From the NCBI GenBank assembly GCA_002401955.1, contig NVUQ01000013.1, positions 1 to 64,000 of the forward strand: a DNA stretch of 64,000 nucleotides, in the 5' to 3' direction. The notes below the pieces were generated by a model. It saw nothing but the letters and a program-made list of their open reading frames with translations. It did not search any database and was not told the DNA's origin. The stretch comes from Flavobacteriales bacterium. GTDB taxonomy: Bacteria; Bacteroidota; Bacteroidia; Flavobacteriales_E; Vicingaceae. This document shows positions 1-8,203 of this stretch, piece after piece. How positions within the stretch are numbered: the stretch's first letter is position 1; every line of letters begins with the position of its first letter. The translations under genes and the position numbers were made by a program.

Positions 1-323
1 CCCATCTCGAATTCTTCGGCCGATGCCGCATCAAAACCGCGGGAGCGCAGATAGTCTCGCGCGGACTTACCCTGCGATTCAAGGAGCGCTTCCCGGTAGA
101 GTTCTTGCGCAATGGAATTCGCTTCGAAGATCCGCGCGCCAAGCCCGACTTCGGGAGCGCCGCGTTCTTCGGGAATTTCGATATTCAGATCTCCGGCCAG
201 CGAGCGAGCCGCTTCCGGAAACGACAGACCATCGTGTTTCATCAAGAACGCGATGACGTCGCCGCCTTCTTGGCATCCGAAACAATGAAAAATCTGTCGA
301 TCGGGATTGACGTTGAAGGACGG
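1..323 (-). CDS. dnaG: DnaG DNA primase fragment, foreign to the rest of the window
   Basis: Read on the minus strand, this stretch is open for 107 codons and gives the zinc-finger end of bacterial primase: PSFNVNPDRQIFHCFGC, then EGGDVIAFLMKHDGLSFPEA and a continuing helical region. DnaG makes RNA primers at replication forks; its CHC2 zinc finger lies at the N-terminus, and the HCFGC seen here is its second half. The first half (CPFH...KT) should lie just upstream but the sequence changes at about 323/324, directly before PSF. The DNA is visibly GC-rich with GC-ending codons, unlike everything after it. It also runs off the left edge. I read it as a piece of another genome (perhaps a high-GC proteobacterium) joined by assembly error; true transfer is less likely. 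The family call is firm, the cause is inference. Confidence 0.85.
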
Positions 324-933
324 TATTGGAGTATCTGCTGGAAAATATGGCTCGGTAAATCACAGAAGTACATGTATTGGATATGACGCCCGAAATTCAA
401 CTACTACAGATTATTCTTACAGTATGGCTCTGGGTAATGCAGCTAGGATAACAGCAACATACCAAGTAAGAGTTGGAAATACTAGTGTTACCTCAATAGG
501 CGGATATGAACCATGGACAGATTTGTCGGATAAACGATTTAAAAAGAATATTTCGGATAAGGTAGTTGGATTGAATTTCATTATGAAGTTACGTCCTGTA
601 ACCTACAATCTTGATATCGATAAGCTAGATGATTTTTTGAATGTTCCTGACTCTTCCAGAGATATTGAAGGTGTAAGAATAAAAGAAGCTATGTTAAAAA
701 CAGGGTTCCTAGCTCAAGAAGTTGAACAAGCATCTATAGAATGTGGAATTGAATTCAGTGGAGTTGACAAGCCAAAAAACGAGAACGATCACTACGGGCT
801 TAGGTATTCCATATTTGTAGTTCCATTGGTAAAAGCTGTACAAGAACAACAAAAAATAATAGAAGCTCAGGGAGAGTTCTTAAAAGAACTTAAAGCAGAA
901 ATTCAATTATTAAGGGGTAATACCGATTTGTAA
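324..933 (+). CDS. Tail-fibre-like protein with S74 chaperone domain, 5' end missing
   Basis: The AT-rich part of this frame begins at the junction with the dnaG fragment, so the N-terminus is missing and any Met before it belongs to the foreign piece. The visible protein has a repeat-like head (SMALGNAARITATYQVRVGN, TSVTSIGGYEPWTDLSD), then KRFKKNI and FIMKLRPVTYNLD, the hallmark of the Peptidase_S74 intramolecular chaperone domain of tail-spike and endosialidase proteins. It ends in a short coiled coil (VKAVQEQQKIIEAQ). In Bacteroidota such proteins are usually chromosomally encoded surface or tail-fibre-domain proteins rather than phage genes. The domain trimerises and helps fold the upstream stalk. 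Function of the missing part is unknown. Confidence 0.8.
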
Positions 934-938
934 TAAAA

Positions 939-1037
939 ATTCCCGATAATTTCGTTACACTTATTCGCAGGCTTTGAATCTCTATCGGTATTATACAAAA
1001 AAATATTGTTGGGTGTTTTTTAAATTAAATTGGTATA
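939..1037 (-). repeat. Interspersed intergenic repeat, inverted copy
   Basis: Read on the minus strand this is the same element seen on the plus strand at about 4783, 14173 and 35665: an AATTTAATTT..AAAACACCCAACAAT start, GTATAATRCCGATAGA, AATCAAAGCC, and a closing AATTATCGGG. The rest of the 316-bp gap (934-1249) contains no recognisable gene; a promoter-like site is listed separately. Confidence 0.7.
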
Positions 1038-1207
1038 AGAGGATTCTAGAACTAGATTAAAAAAGAAACTAAACTTGGCGAAAAATGATAATCTAATTGA
1101 TTACTTGAATAAACTGATTTAGTTTAAACTTCTGCAAAAAACAGCTATTTACACTTAATGATTACCATTTGTTTACGATAAAATTCGCAGATTTTTGTAC
1201 TGCAGGA

Positions 1208-1216
1208 TACATTTGC
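1208..1216 (+). promoter_or_regulatory. Candidate Bacteroidota -7 promoter element for argB
   Basis: TACATTTGC matches the Bacteroidota -7 consensus TAnnTTTGC and sits 33 bases before the argB start codon. No -33 TTTG is found at the usual spacing; the nearest TTTG (1194-1197) is too close. Tentative. Confidence 0.4.
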
Positions 1217-1249
1217 GTAATAATACTTACGTAATGAGAAAATTACTCT

Positions 1250-2026
1250 ATGAAAAATAAAATATCCATTATAAAAATTGGTGGAAACATCGTAAATGAT
1301 GAAAAAGCACTAGATACTTTTTTAGCTAACTTTTCTAAAATAGAAAACACTAAAATATTAATTCATGGTGGTGGTAAAATTGCTTCTCAGCTCAATGATA
1401 AATTGGGTATTAAAACCATTATGAATGAAGGAGGAAGAATAAGCTCTGCTGAGAATTTAGACATCGTTACAATGATTGATGCTGGGTTAATCAATAAAAA
1501 AATAGTGAGTAAACTTCAAGGGTATAACTGTAATGCTTTAGGGTTATCTGGAAGTGATGCGAATTGTATTTTAGCTAATAAGCGACCTACCTCTCCTGTT
1601 GAATATGGATTTGTTGGTGATATCAAAGCAATTAATTCCTCTACCATAAAAATGTTTCTCTCACACGGCATAACTCCAGTATTCTGTGCGATTAGTCATG
1701 ATGGAAATGGACAGTTATTGAATACAAATGGGGATATTATGGCCTCTGAAATAGCAATTGCGATGAGTAAATATATCGATACTGAATTAATTTATTGCTT
1801 TGATAAGAAAGGCGTTTTGTCGGATATAACCAATGAACATTCTACCATAGAAAATATTAATTACGAAAAGTACTTAGCATTAAAAGAAAATAAGACGGTT
1901 AATGAAGGTATACTTCCTAAAATGGAAAATTGTTTTAACGCTTTAAACAATAAGGTAAGTAAGGTTTCTATTGGTGATCATAGTATGATAAATGGAAATG
2001 AAATTTTTACCACATTAACTTTATAG
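1250..2026 (+). CDS. argB: Acetylglutamate kinase ArgB
   Basis: ArgB phosphorylates N-acetylglutamate, the second step of ornithine/arginine synthesis in the cytoplasm; some Bacteroidota use succinylated intermediates, so the acyl group is not certain. The 258-aa protein has the amino-acid-kinase fold: KIGGNIV at the N-terminus (phosphate loop), ILIHGGGKIASQL, the acyl-substrate segment NEGGRI, LGLSGSDAN, and a late NEGILPKMENC. Length is normal. It is the first gene after a repeat-bearing gap, and its stop is followed one base later by the ATG of a truncated argE, so it is the surviving member of an arg operon. If the downstream genes are not elsewhere in the genome, ArgB may be a relic enzyme. 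Confidence 0.93.
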   Translation: MKNKISIIKIGGNIVNDEKALDTFLANFSKIENTKILIHGGGKIASQLNDKLGIKTIMNEGGRISSAENLDIVTMIDAGLINKKIVSKLQGYNCNALGLSGSDANCILANKRPTSPVEYGFVGDIKAINSSTIKMFLSHGITPVFCAISHDGNGQLLNTNGDIMASEIAIAMSKYIDTELIYCFDKKGVLSDITNEHSTIENINYEKYLALKENKTVNEGILPKMENCFNALNNKVSKVSIGDHSMINGNEIFTTLTL

Positions 2027-2027
2027 G

Positions 2028-2108
2028 ATGGAAAAAGAACTCACAATAAAAGCAATTGAACTTTTAAAGCAGTTTATTCAAACATCTTCTTTTTCTGGTA
2101 AAGAATAA
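2028..2108 (+). pseudogene. argE: argE 5' stub (acetylornithine deacetylase N-terminus)
   Basis: An ATG one base after the argB stop opens a 26-codon frame reading AIELLKQFIQTSSFSGKE then TAA. This is the standard N-terminus of ArgE-type M20 deacetylases (helix followed by T/P-SFS-x-E). All catalytic parts are missing, so this is a truncated gene, lying where argE belongs in the operon. Confidence 0.7.
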
Positions 2109-2119
2109 CATTATCCACT

Positions 2120-2209
2120 CGAGAAAGAGAAATTAATCATACCCACAAAGGAAGTATAGGGAATTTGGGCTTAGATAAAATTATTACTAAATTTGAAACT
2201 GACTTTTAA
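2120..2209 (+). pseudogene. argH: argH 3' stub (argininosuccinate lyase C-terminus)
   Basis: Twelve bases past the argE stub, another frame reads EREINHTHKGSIGNLGLDKI and ends FETDF-stop. HTHxGSIGNL is the C-terminal tail typical of Bacteroidota argininosuccinate lyase. Together with the argE stub this looks like a single deletion that removed most of argE and nearly all of argH. The following ~260 bp to the next gene holds no recognised gene. Confidence 0.65.
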
Positions 2210-2473
2210 AACATAGCCTACATACAACAAAGTGTTTAGTGCATAGATACCCTACGGGATAGCTACGAAATCATACACTGAGGGTTATTAGCAACAAGCG
2301 AAAAACCTGATCTGGAAAATGGAACAGATTGTTAACGTATGCATAATAAAGGTTATAATATAAGTCTAGTTACACAGATTATACTGAGCTGGCTTACTCT
2401 GAGCTTATCGTAATGATGGGTGTTATAGGTGTTAAAATTGAATACAAATAAATGTAGAACTAAACAATTAGAA

Positions 2474-4648
2474 ATGAGAAACCTACTCTTTATAATACTT
2501 CTATTACCACTACTAGCCAGTGCTCACATCAACCTCGACAGCCTCTGGAGTGTTTGGAATGATAGTTCACAAACCGACACAAACCGACTAAAAGCAATAC
2601 AAAAAATAGCTTGGGATGGTTATCTATTTACCCAACCAGACAGTGCCTTTTATTTTGCTCAAATCCAATATGATCTAGCAGAGCAGAAAAACGAAAAAAC
2701 ACACATGGCATCTGCCCTTAATATACAAGGCGTTTCATTTCATATCCAAGGTGATTATACCAAGGCCATTAACTACTACACTAAAAGTTTAAAGATTAAT
2801 GAAGAATTGGGTAATAAAAAAGGCTATGCTGCCACCATTAATAATGTTGGGAATATTTATAAAAACCAGGGAGACTATGCAAAGGCCATTAGCTGCTTCA
2901 ATAAAAGTTTAAAGATTGATGAAGAATTGGATAATAAAAAAGGCTATGCTGCCACCATTAATAATATTGGTATTATTTATTACAACCAAGGCGATTATGA
3001 AAAATCCATTGAGTACTATTCTAAAAGTTTAAAGATTAAAGAAAAATTAGATGATAAATTAGGCATGGCTGTATCCCTTTCTAACATTGGAAATAATTAT
3101 TCTATCCAAGGCGATAATGTTAAGGCTATGGAATACTACATTAAAAGCTTAAATATTGAAGAAGAAATAGGTGATAATGTAGGTATGGCTAGCTCGCTTA
3201 CTAACATTGGAGTCATTTATTTCGATCAAGGAGACTTTGCCAAGGCTATGAGTTACTACACTAAAGGTTTAAAGATACGAGAAAAAGTGGGGAATAAATT
3301 AGGTGTAGCTATATCCCTTAATAAAATTGGAAAGGTTTATTACAAGCAAGGAAACTATATCAAGGCAAAGAATTACAGTCTAAGAGCCCTTAACACAATG
3401 CAAGAAATCGGTGCTGCCTTAGAAATTCAAAGTGCTTCAGAAGCATTATGGAAAGCGTATAACAAATTAGGGAACTATAAAGAAAGCCTTGCCATGCATC
3501 AACTCTACATTGCAACACGCGATAGTATTAATTCTGAAGAAAACCAAAAAGATGTTATTCGACAGGAGTTTAAATACAATTATGACAAAAAAGAGGCTGT
3601 AGCTATTGCAGAACATGAAGCCGCAATGCAACAACAAGAAACCGAAGCATTAGCAGAACAAAAACAGCAGAATATTATTATTGGTACTGTTAGTGGCGGG
3701 TTCATATTGATTGCCTTATTTCTGATATTTGTGTTTAACAGGTTAAGAGTAACTAGAAGACAGAAAAACGAAATCGGGAAACAAAAGGAGGAAATAGAAG
3801 GTGCACATAAAGAAACCGAAAGACAAAAGCACATTATAGAAGAGGCCCACACCGAAATAACCGATAGCATCGTCTATGCTAAGCGTCTGCAAGATGCCAT
3901 TCTCCCTTCTTTTGATGAAGTAAGCAAATACCTGCCCAATAATTTTATTCTCTTTAAGCCCAAAGATGTAGTAAGTGGAGATTTTTATTGGTTTGAACAG
4001 TTAAATGGAACTTCGTATTTAGCTGCTGCAGATTGTACAGGACATGGTGTACCAGGAGCCATGGTAAGTGTAGTTTGTTCTAATGCACTTAACAGATCGG
4101 TAAAAGAATTTGGAATTACAGAGCCTTCTAAAATACTCGATAAAACTCGAGAACTCGTGATAGAGACCTTTGCCAAAAGCGGAGAAGATGTTAAAGATGG
4201 AATGGACATTGCCATCTGTGCATTTAAAGACAATAAGGTAATTTACTCTGGAGCCAATAACCCTTTGTGGATTGTACGTAAAACCGATTTAATTACCGAA
4301 GACCAAAAACAAGAAAGAAGCACCATTATAAACAATGGTATTTCTTTAATAGAACACAAGTCTAATAAACAACCCATTGGTCTTTATGCAGGAATGAAAG
4401 GTTTTACTCAGGAAGTAATAGATCTTCACCCAGGTGACAATCTTTACTTTTTTACCGATGGCTTTGCCGATCAATTTGGTGGAAAAAAGGGGAAGAAATT
4501 CAAGTACAAACCATTTAAGCGTTTCTTGATTGACTTACACACAAAATCAATGGCTGAACAAACACAACTCATTTCTGATGCCTTCGAAAATTGGAAAGGT
4601 GAAATGGAACAAGTGGATGATGTTTGCATCATAGGTGTTAGTGTATAA
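2474..4648 (+). CDS. TPR sensor with SpoIIE/PP2C-type phosphatase domain
   Basis: A signalling phosphatase. From the chosen Met (MRNLLFIILLLPLLASAH) there is a signal peptide, then about seven TPR units of 40 residues (pattern N-x-G-x-IYxxQGDYxKA...YYxKSLKI), a membrane helix (IIIGTVSGGFILIALFLIFV), a charged coiled coil, and a C-terminal SpoIIE/PP2C domain with GDFYWF, AADCTGHGVPGAM and the final DDVCIIGV. The aspartates in GDF, ADCTGHG and DD are the usual metal ligands. Such proteins are taken to sense through the periplasmic TPRs and dephosphorylate an anti-anti-sigma factor or similar partner; no partner is next door. The frame is open 15 codons further upstream, but only this Met gives a signal peptide. 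The TPR section is an evident 120-bp tandem DNA repeat. Confidence 0.85.
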   Translation: MRNLLFIILLLPLLASAHINLDSLWSVWNDSSQTDTNRLKAIQKIAWDGYLFTQPDSAFYFAQIQYDLAEQKNEKTHMASALNIQGVSFHIQGDYTKAINYYTKSLKINEELGNKKGYAATINNVGNIYKNQGDYAKAISCFNKSLKIDEELDNKKGYAATINNIGIIYYNQGDYEKSIEYYSKSLKIKEKLDDKLGMAVSLSNIGNNYSIQGDNVKAMEYYIKSLNIEEEIGDNVGMASSLTNIGVIYFDQGDFAKAMSYYTKGLKIREKVGNKLGVAISLNKIGKVYYKQGNYIKAKNYSLRALNTMQEIGAALEIQSASEALWKAYNKLGNYKESLAMHQLYIATRDSINSEENQKDVIRQEFKYNYDKKEAVAIAEHEAAMQQQETEALAEQKQQNIIIGTVSGGFILIALFLIFVFNRLRVTRRQKNEIGKQKEEIEGAHKETERQKHIIEEAHTEITDSIVYAKRLQDAILPSFDEVSKYLPNNFILFKPKDVVSGDFYWFEQLNGTSYLAAADCTGHGVPGAMVSVVCSNALNRSVKEFGITEPSKILDKTRELVIETFAKSGEDVKDGMDIAICAFKDNKVIYSGANNPLWIVRKTDLITEDQKQERSTIINNGISLIEHKSNKQPIGLYAGMKGFTQEVIDLHPGDNLYFFTDGFADQFGGKKGKKFKYKPFKRFLIDLHTKSMAEQTQLISDAFENWKGEMEQVDDVCIIGVSV

Positions 4649-4782
4649 TGTAAAGTTTAACCTAATTATCGAAAAGAGCAATTGGGTTTAAAATTGAATA
4701 TGGGAACAAGCATTTTTAATCTATTAGCAGACCAAACAATAGCGGAAGAATTATTCAGAATACAAAACCTTGTAGTAGTTAT

Positions 4783-4905
4783 CCCAATTTAATTTCAAAA
4801 CACCCAACAATGTTTTTTGTATAAAACCGATAGATAAAAAACCCAAAATAGAGTATAACAAAATATCGGTGATTTTGATTTCAAATCGGTAGTATTGCAT
4901 ATACT
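4783..4905 (+). repeat. Interspersed intergenic repeat, plus copy
   Basis: AATTTAATTTCAAAACACCC, AACAATGTTTTTTGTATAA, then ACCGATAGAT and a closing TTTCAAATCGGT. Same family as 939-1037, 14173-14290 and 35665-35800; the middle here is diverged. It occupies most of the 304-bp gap between the phosphatase and the DoxX gene, which has nothing else recognisable. Confidence 0.65.
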
Positions 4906-4952
4906 TAGCTTAAACGATTTAACTAATGCCTCCTAAATTTTAACTTGACAAC

Positions 4953-5384
4953 ATGCAAAATAAAACTCAAACACATTGGCTAACAAAATCGTACGGAAAC
5001 GGAGCTATGTTATTAATGCGTATTTGGTTAGGAATAGCCATGGTAATACACGGATACAAATCCGTAATTGGTGGAGAAATGGCTGGATTTATTGAGTATA
5101 TTGAAAGTTTCGGTATGCCTGCTCCAGAAATAATGGCTTGGCTTGCTAAAGGGAGTGAATTTGTTGGAGGAATATTTTTAATCTTTGGGCTATTCTCTAA
5201 AGTATCAGCACTATTTATATTTATTACCATGCTTGTTGCAACACTTCTTGTACATAAAGGTCTTTTAATTGGAAGTCCTGGAGAATTAACTTGGTGTTAC
5301 TTATTAATATCTCTTGCAATAATGATTCAGGGTGCCGGAAAAATTAGTTTAGATTATTTAATCGTGAAGAAAATAAGCCAATAA
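4953..5384 (+). CDS. DoxX family membrane protein
   Basis: A 143-aa inner-membrane protein with four predicted helices. The first carries LLMRIWLGIAMVIHGYKSVI, the usual DoxX opening with R and HG; GGIFLIFGLFSKVSALFIF follows, and then LLISLAIMIQGAGKISLDYL, the typical terminal helix with the GxGxxSLD ending. DoxX proteins are poorly defined membrane proteins linked in various bacteria to redox or quinone metabolism; the substrate here is unknown. It stands alone, and its stop codon directly abuts the stop of the convergent MORN gene. Confidence 0.85.
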   Translation: MQNKTQTHWLTKSYGNGAMLLMRIWLGIAMVIHGYKSVIGGEMAGFIEYIESFGMPAPEIMAWLAKGSEFVGGIFLIFGLFSKVSALFIFITMLVATLLVHKGLLIGSPGELTWCYLLISLAIMIQGAGKISLDYLIVKKISQ

Positions 5385-7166
5385 CTACTTCATCACTTTA
5401 ACACCATTCTTAAAATGCATTTCATCAACTACTTTTCCTGCTTGTTTGGCATAAAAAGTCCACTTCCCTTCTGGTTTATTGTTTTTAAAGTTCTTTTCGC
5501 TCTGTAAAGTTCCTATAGCATACCAAGAAGTTACTTTACCTTCTTGTTTCCCTTTTACAAAAGTTTGCTCGTACATCTTATTACCAGAGTCATAATAGTA
5601 AATCCACTTGTCATCTTGTACATTATCCTTATAAGACCCTTCATCTTTTGGTTGTCCGTTTTCATACCAAGAATAGTGTGGGCCTTCTTTAACAGAAACG
5701 AACACTTCTTTAATGAATTGTGAATACTTATTTTGTGAATCTTTTAAATATGAAGTGTCAGGTTTTGCAATAATTACATAAGCATCCATCAATTCTTGTT
5801 GTCCATTGAGGTACCAGTGTTCCCAAACACCACTTTTCATTCCTCCTTGATACTCTCCTTTATAATCCTGTTGTCCATTTACAAACCAGCCTTCCCAAGA
5901 TCCATCCATAATTCCTTTAGTAAAGTTTCCTATGTCTTTTTTGGAACCATCATCATACCAAGATTTCCATTCTCCATCTTCTTTCCCATTCTTAAAATTA
6001 CCTTGCATTATTAATTGTTTAGCTTCGTTCCAATAACTCCACAAACCATCTTTAGTATCATTTAAATAGTTTCCTTTTTTCCACTCTTGTTGATTAGGGT
6101 ACCAAAATGTCCATTCTCCATTTCTTTTATCGTCTTTGTAGAATCCTGCGTAACTTTTTTTACCATTGTTTTCACTATAAAATTCCCATAAACCATCCCT
6201 TAACCCATTGTTAAAATCTCCTTCAAAATCTTTATTTCCATTTTGTAACCAAAAAATCCAGTGACCATTTTTTTCTCCTTTTAAAAAAGCTCCTTCAACA
6301 CTTATTTTTTCATCTTCAAACCATTCTTTCATTGGTCCATTTTCTAGTCCATTAGAGAAATTTACTTCTTTTAATTTTTTTCCATCTGGATAAAAATAAG
6401 TCCACATTTTATTTTTTTTACCATTTAAAACGCTTCCTGTTAATTTAGGTTGATTGCTATCGTTCCAATAATAAATGCAATCGCCATTCATTATTCCATT
6501 TTCATAATTTTCTGATGAAACAAGATTTTGGTTTTTATCATAAGTTAACCATAACCCCTCTCGTCTTCCGTTTTTATAAGTCCCTTTTATCCTTATTTTA
6601 TCTAAAGTAAAATATGCTATAAACTCTCCAGATCCATCTTTAACTTTTTCTTCCCCTTGTTCTGTAAAATAACTCTTCATCAAAACAACATCTCCCTTAA
6701 ACTCTCTTATACTTTTAATCTTATTTACATCATACCATGTTTTCCATTCACCAATTCTATTATCTCTTTTAAAATGGCCCTCTTCCTTTTTGTTTCCTGA
6801 AGGGTAAAAGAACGTCCATAAACTATCTTGGTAACCATTTTTGTTGTAACCAATCATTTCTACAACACCATTATCAGCCCATATTGTACAAACACCTTCT
6901 TTTTTCGATCGCACAAAAAAGCCTTCTTCTCTTTTTTTTCCTGCATCATTATAATTGGTGTATTTCCCCTCAAATAGTCCATCTTTATAATTTACTTCTT
7001 GTTGAATCAATCCTTCCTTACTCCAAAAAGTCCATTTCCCTTGCTCTACACCTTCCTTTACAACTCCTTCAGCCTTCTTTTTTCCGTTGGTCCATTTGTA
7101 AGTATGTAATTGAGAAAAAGCAGTAGTGCTTACAAAAAGTAATAAGGCTAATAATCGAAAATTCAT
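5385..7166 (-). CDS. Secreted MORN/YwqK-type repeat protein
   Basis: 593 aa starting with a signal peptide (MNFRLLALLLFVSTTAFSQ) and made of some two dozen repeats of about 23 residues with the pattern G-x-W-x-x-W-x-x-x-G-x-x-x-x-E-G-x-F-x-x-G-x-x-x-G. These are MORN-type beta-hairpin repeats, grouped in databases with YwqK antitoxin-like proteins; no toxin gene is near and the antitoxin name should not be taken literally. Likely an exported or periplasmic scaffold of unknown partner. There is no T9SS sorting domain. Monocistronic, convergent with DoxX and with zero intergenic bases between the two stops. Confidence 0.85.
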   Translation of the reverse strand: MNFRLLALLLFVSTTAFSQLHTYKWTNGKKKAEGVVKEGVEQGKWTFWSKEGLIQQEVNYKDGLFEGKYTNYNDAGKKREEGFFVRSKKEGVCTIWADNGVVEMIGYNKNGYQDSLWTFFYPSGNKKEEGHFKRDNRIGEWKTWYDVNKIKSIREFKGDVVLMKSYFTEQGEEKVKDGSGEFIAYFTLDKIRIKGTYKNGRREGLWLTYDKNQNLVSSENYENGIMNGDCIYYWNDSNQPKLTGSVLNGKKNKMWTYFYPDGKKLKEVNFSNGLENGPMKEWFEDEKISVEGAFLKGEKNGHWIFWLQNGNKDFEGDFNNGLRDGLWEFYSENNGKKSYAGFYKDDKRNGEWTFWYPNQQEWKKGNYLNDTKDGLWSYWNEAKQLIMQGNFKNGKEDGEWKSWYDDGSKKDIGNFTKGIMDGSWEGWFVNGQQDYKGEYQGGMKSGVWEHWYLNGQQELMDAYVIIAKPDTSYLKDSQNKYSQFIKEVFVSVKEGPHYSWYENGQPKDEGSYKDNVQDDKWIYYYDSGNKMYEQTFVKGKQEGKVTSWYAIGTLQSEKNFKNNKPEGKWTFYAKQAGKVVDEMHFKNGVKVMK

Positions 7167-7278
7167 ATCTAATCTACTTTTTATTTAATAATTTGATGTG
7201 TAAATATATCTGTAATAACACTTCTATCAACAAGTCTTTAAAAATAATGTAAACATTTTATTGTGAGTTATCGGACAT

Positions 7279-7318
7279 AAAAAAAGCTCATCCGTAAGTT
7301 ATCGAATGAGCTTTTTTT
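7279..7318. terminator. Bidirectional terminator downstream of the stress protein gene
   Basis: AAAAAAAGCTCAT and ATGAGCTTTTTTT pair across a 14-base loop, giving a strong hairpin flanked by A and T runs. It lies 19 bases past the universal stress gene stop on the minus strand, and is also upstream of the MORN gene. Confidence 0.85.
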
Positions 7319-7336
7319 ATAATTTTTCAAATTAAA

Positions 7337-8173
7337 TCAAGTTCCAAAAACACTACTTGCTATAAGTTTTTGTGTTGGATTGGTAATCAAAACAGGTATT
7401 TCTGCTTTATTAGCAATTACCTCCTGTTCATCACTACCAAAAAAGTCAGGCAATAAAGCTCCTTTTCTTGTATTTACAATAGCAATCATATCTGCATTAA
7501 TTTTAGCTGCAAATACAACAAGTTGTTGCTTAAAAGCACCAGATTTTTCAGCTAATACAATATCATAATTTACATTATGATCTCTAAAATAGGTTTTAGC
7601 AAAGGATAATTCTCTATCTAATTTTATTTGTAAAAACTGATCGTTTTCTTTTTCTGCAAAAATGTGAATTTTACTATTGAAGTGATTAGCAATACTAGCT
7701 GCTACTGTTAATTTTTGTTTTGTTACATCAGAGTAATCAATAGGTACTACAATTTCGTCATAAACATCTGTTTCACTTGGTCCTTTTTCTTGAACAATAA
7801 TAAAAGGAACTTTTGAATGTGAAATTACTTTTAATGCATGACTTCCCATTATTTTTTGCATGCCTGTTGCACCATGGGTTCCCATAACAATATATCCTGC
7901 TCCTATCTCTTTAGCAACATCACCAATATCATCAAAAATATTTCCGATTCTTACAATAACATGTGTATTAATACCATATTTATTGTCAGCTTCTTCAACT
8001 AGCTTTGTCAATTTTTCTTTAGCAGCATCTACCTCTTTAGGTCTTGATACTACATGTAATAAGTATACCTCTCCTTCAAAAGATTTAGCAATTTTTACTG
8101 CATGGCTTAACGCACAATCAGCAACCGCTGTAAAATCGTGTGGCACTAGTACTTTATATATGTTTCTGTCCAT
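7337..8173 (-). CDS. Universal stress protein, two UspA domains
   Basis: 278 aa, two tandem UspA folds. The first ends with the ATP-binding signature MGTHGATGMQKIMGSHA followed by VPFIIVQ; the second starts at IVVPIDYSD and ends NKAEIPVLI, with a weaker glycine motif (GALLPDFFGSDEQ), so nucleotide binding is expected mainly in the first half. Double-domain Usps are cytoplasmic stress-response proteins. It lies 31 bases beyond the end of accC in the same direction, so it may be partly co-transcribed with the fatty-acid genes, and it is closed by a strong hairpin terminator. Confidence 0.9.
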   Translation of the reverse strand: MDRNIYKVLVPHDFTAVADCALSHAVKIAKSFEGEVYLLHVVSRPKEVDAAKEKLTKLVEEADNKYGINTHVIVRIGNIFDDIGDVAKEIGAGYIVMGTHGATGMQKIMGSHALKVISHSKVPFIIVQEKGPSETDVYDEIVVPIDYSDVTKQKLTVAASIANHFNSKIHIFAEKENDQFLQIKLDRELSFAKTYFRDHNVNYDIVLAEKSGAFKQQLVVFAAKINADMIAIVNTRKGALLPDFFGSDEQEVIANKAEIPVLITNPTQKLIASSVFGT

Positions 8174-8203
8174 AAATATAAATTTAACGAGTCTAAAGTA
8201 ATT

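Noticed and set aside
79-386. Open frames on both strands within the first 390 bases
   Set aside because: They overlap the dnaG frame, cross the chimeric junction and have arginine-rich composition typical of out-of-frame GC-rich DNA.
5385-7166. Antitoxin function for the MORN/YwqK protein
   Set aside because: No toxin gene is adjacent and the protein has a signal peptide; the antitoxin label is only a database family name.
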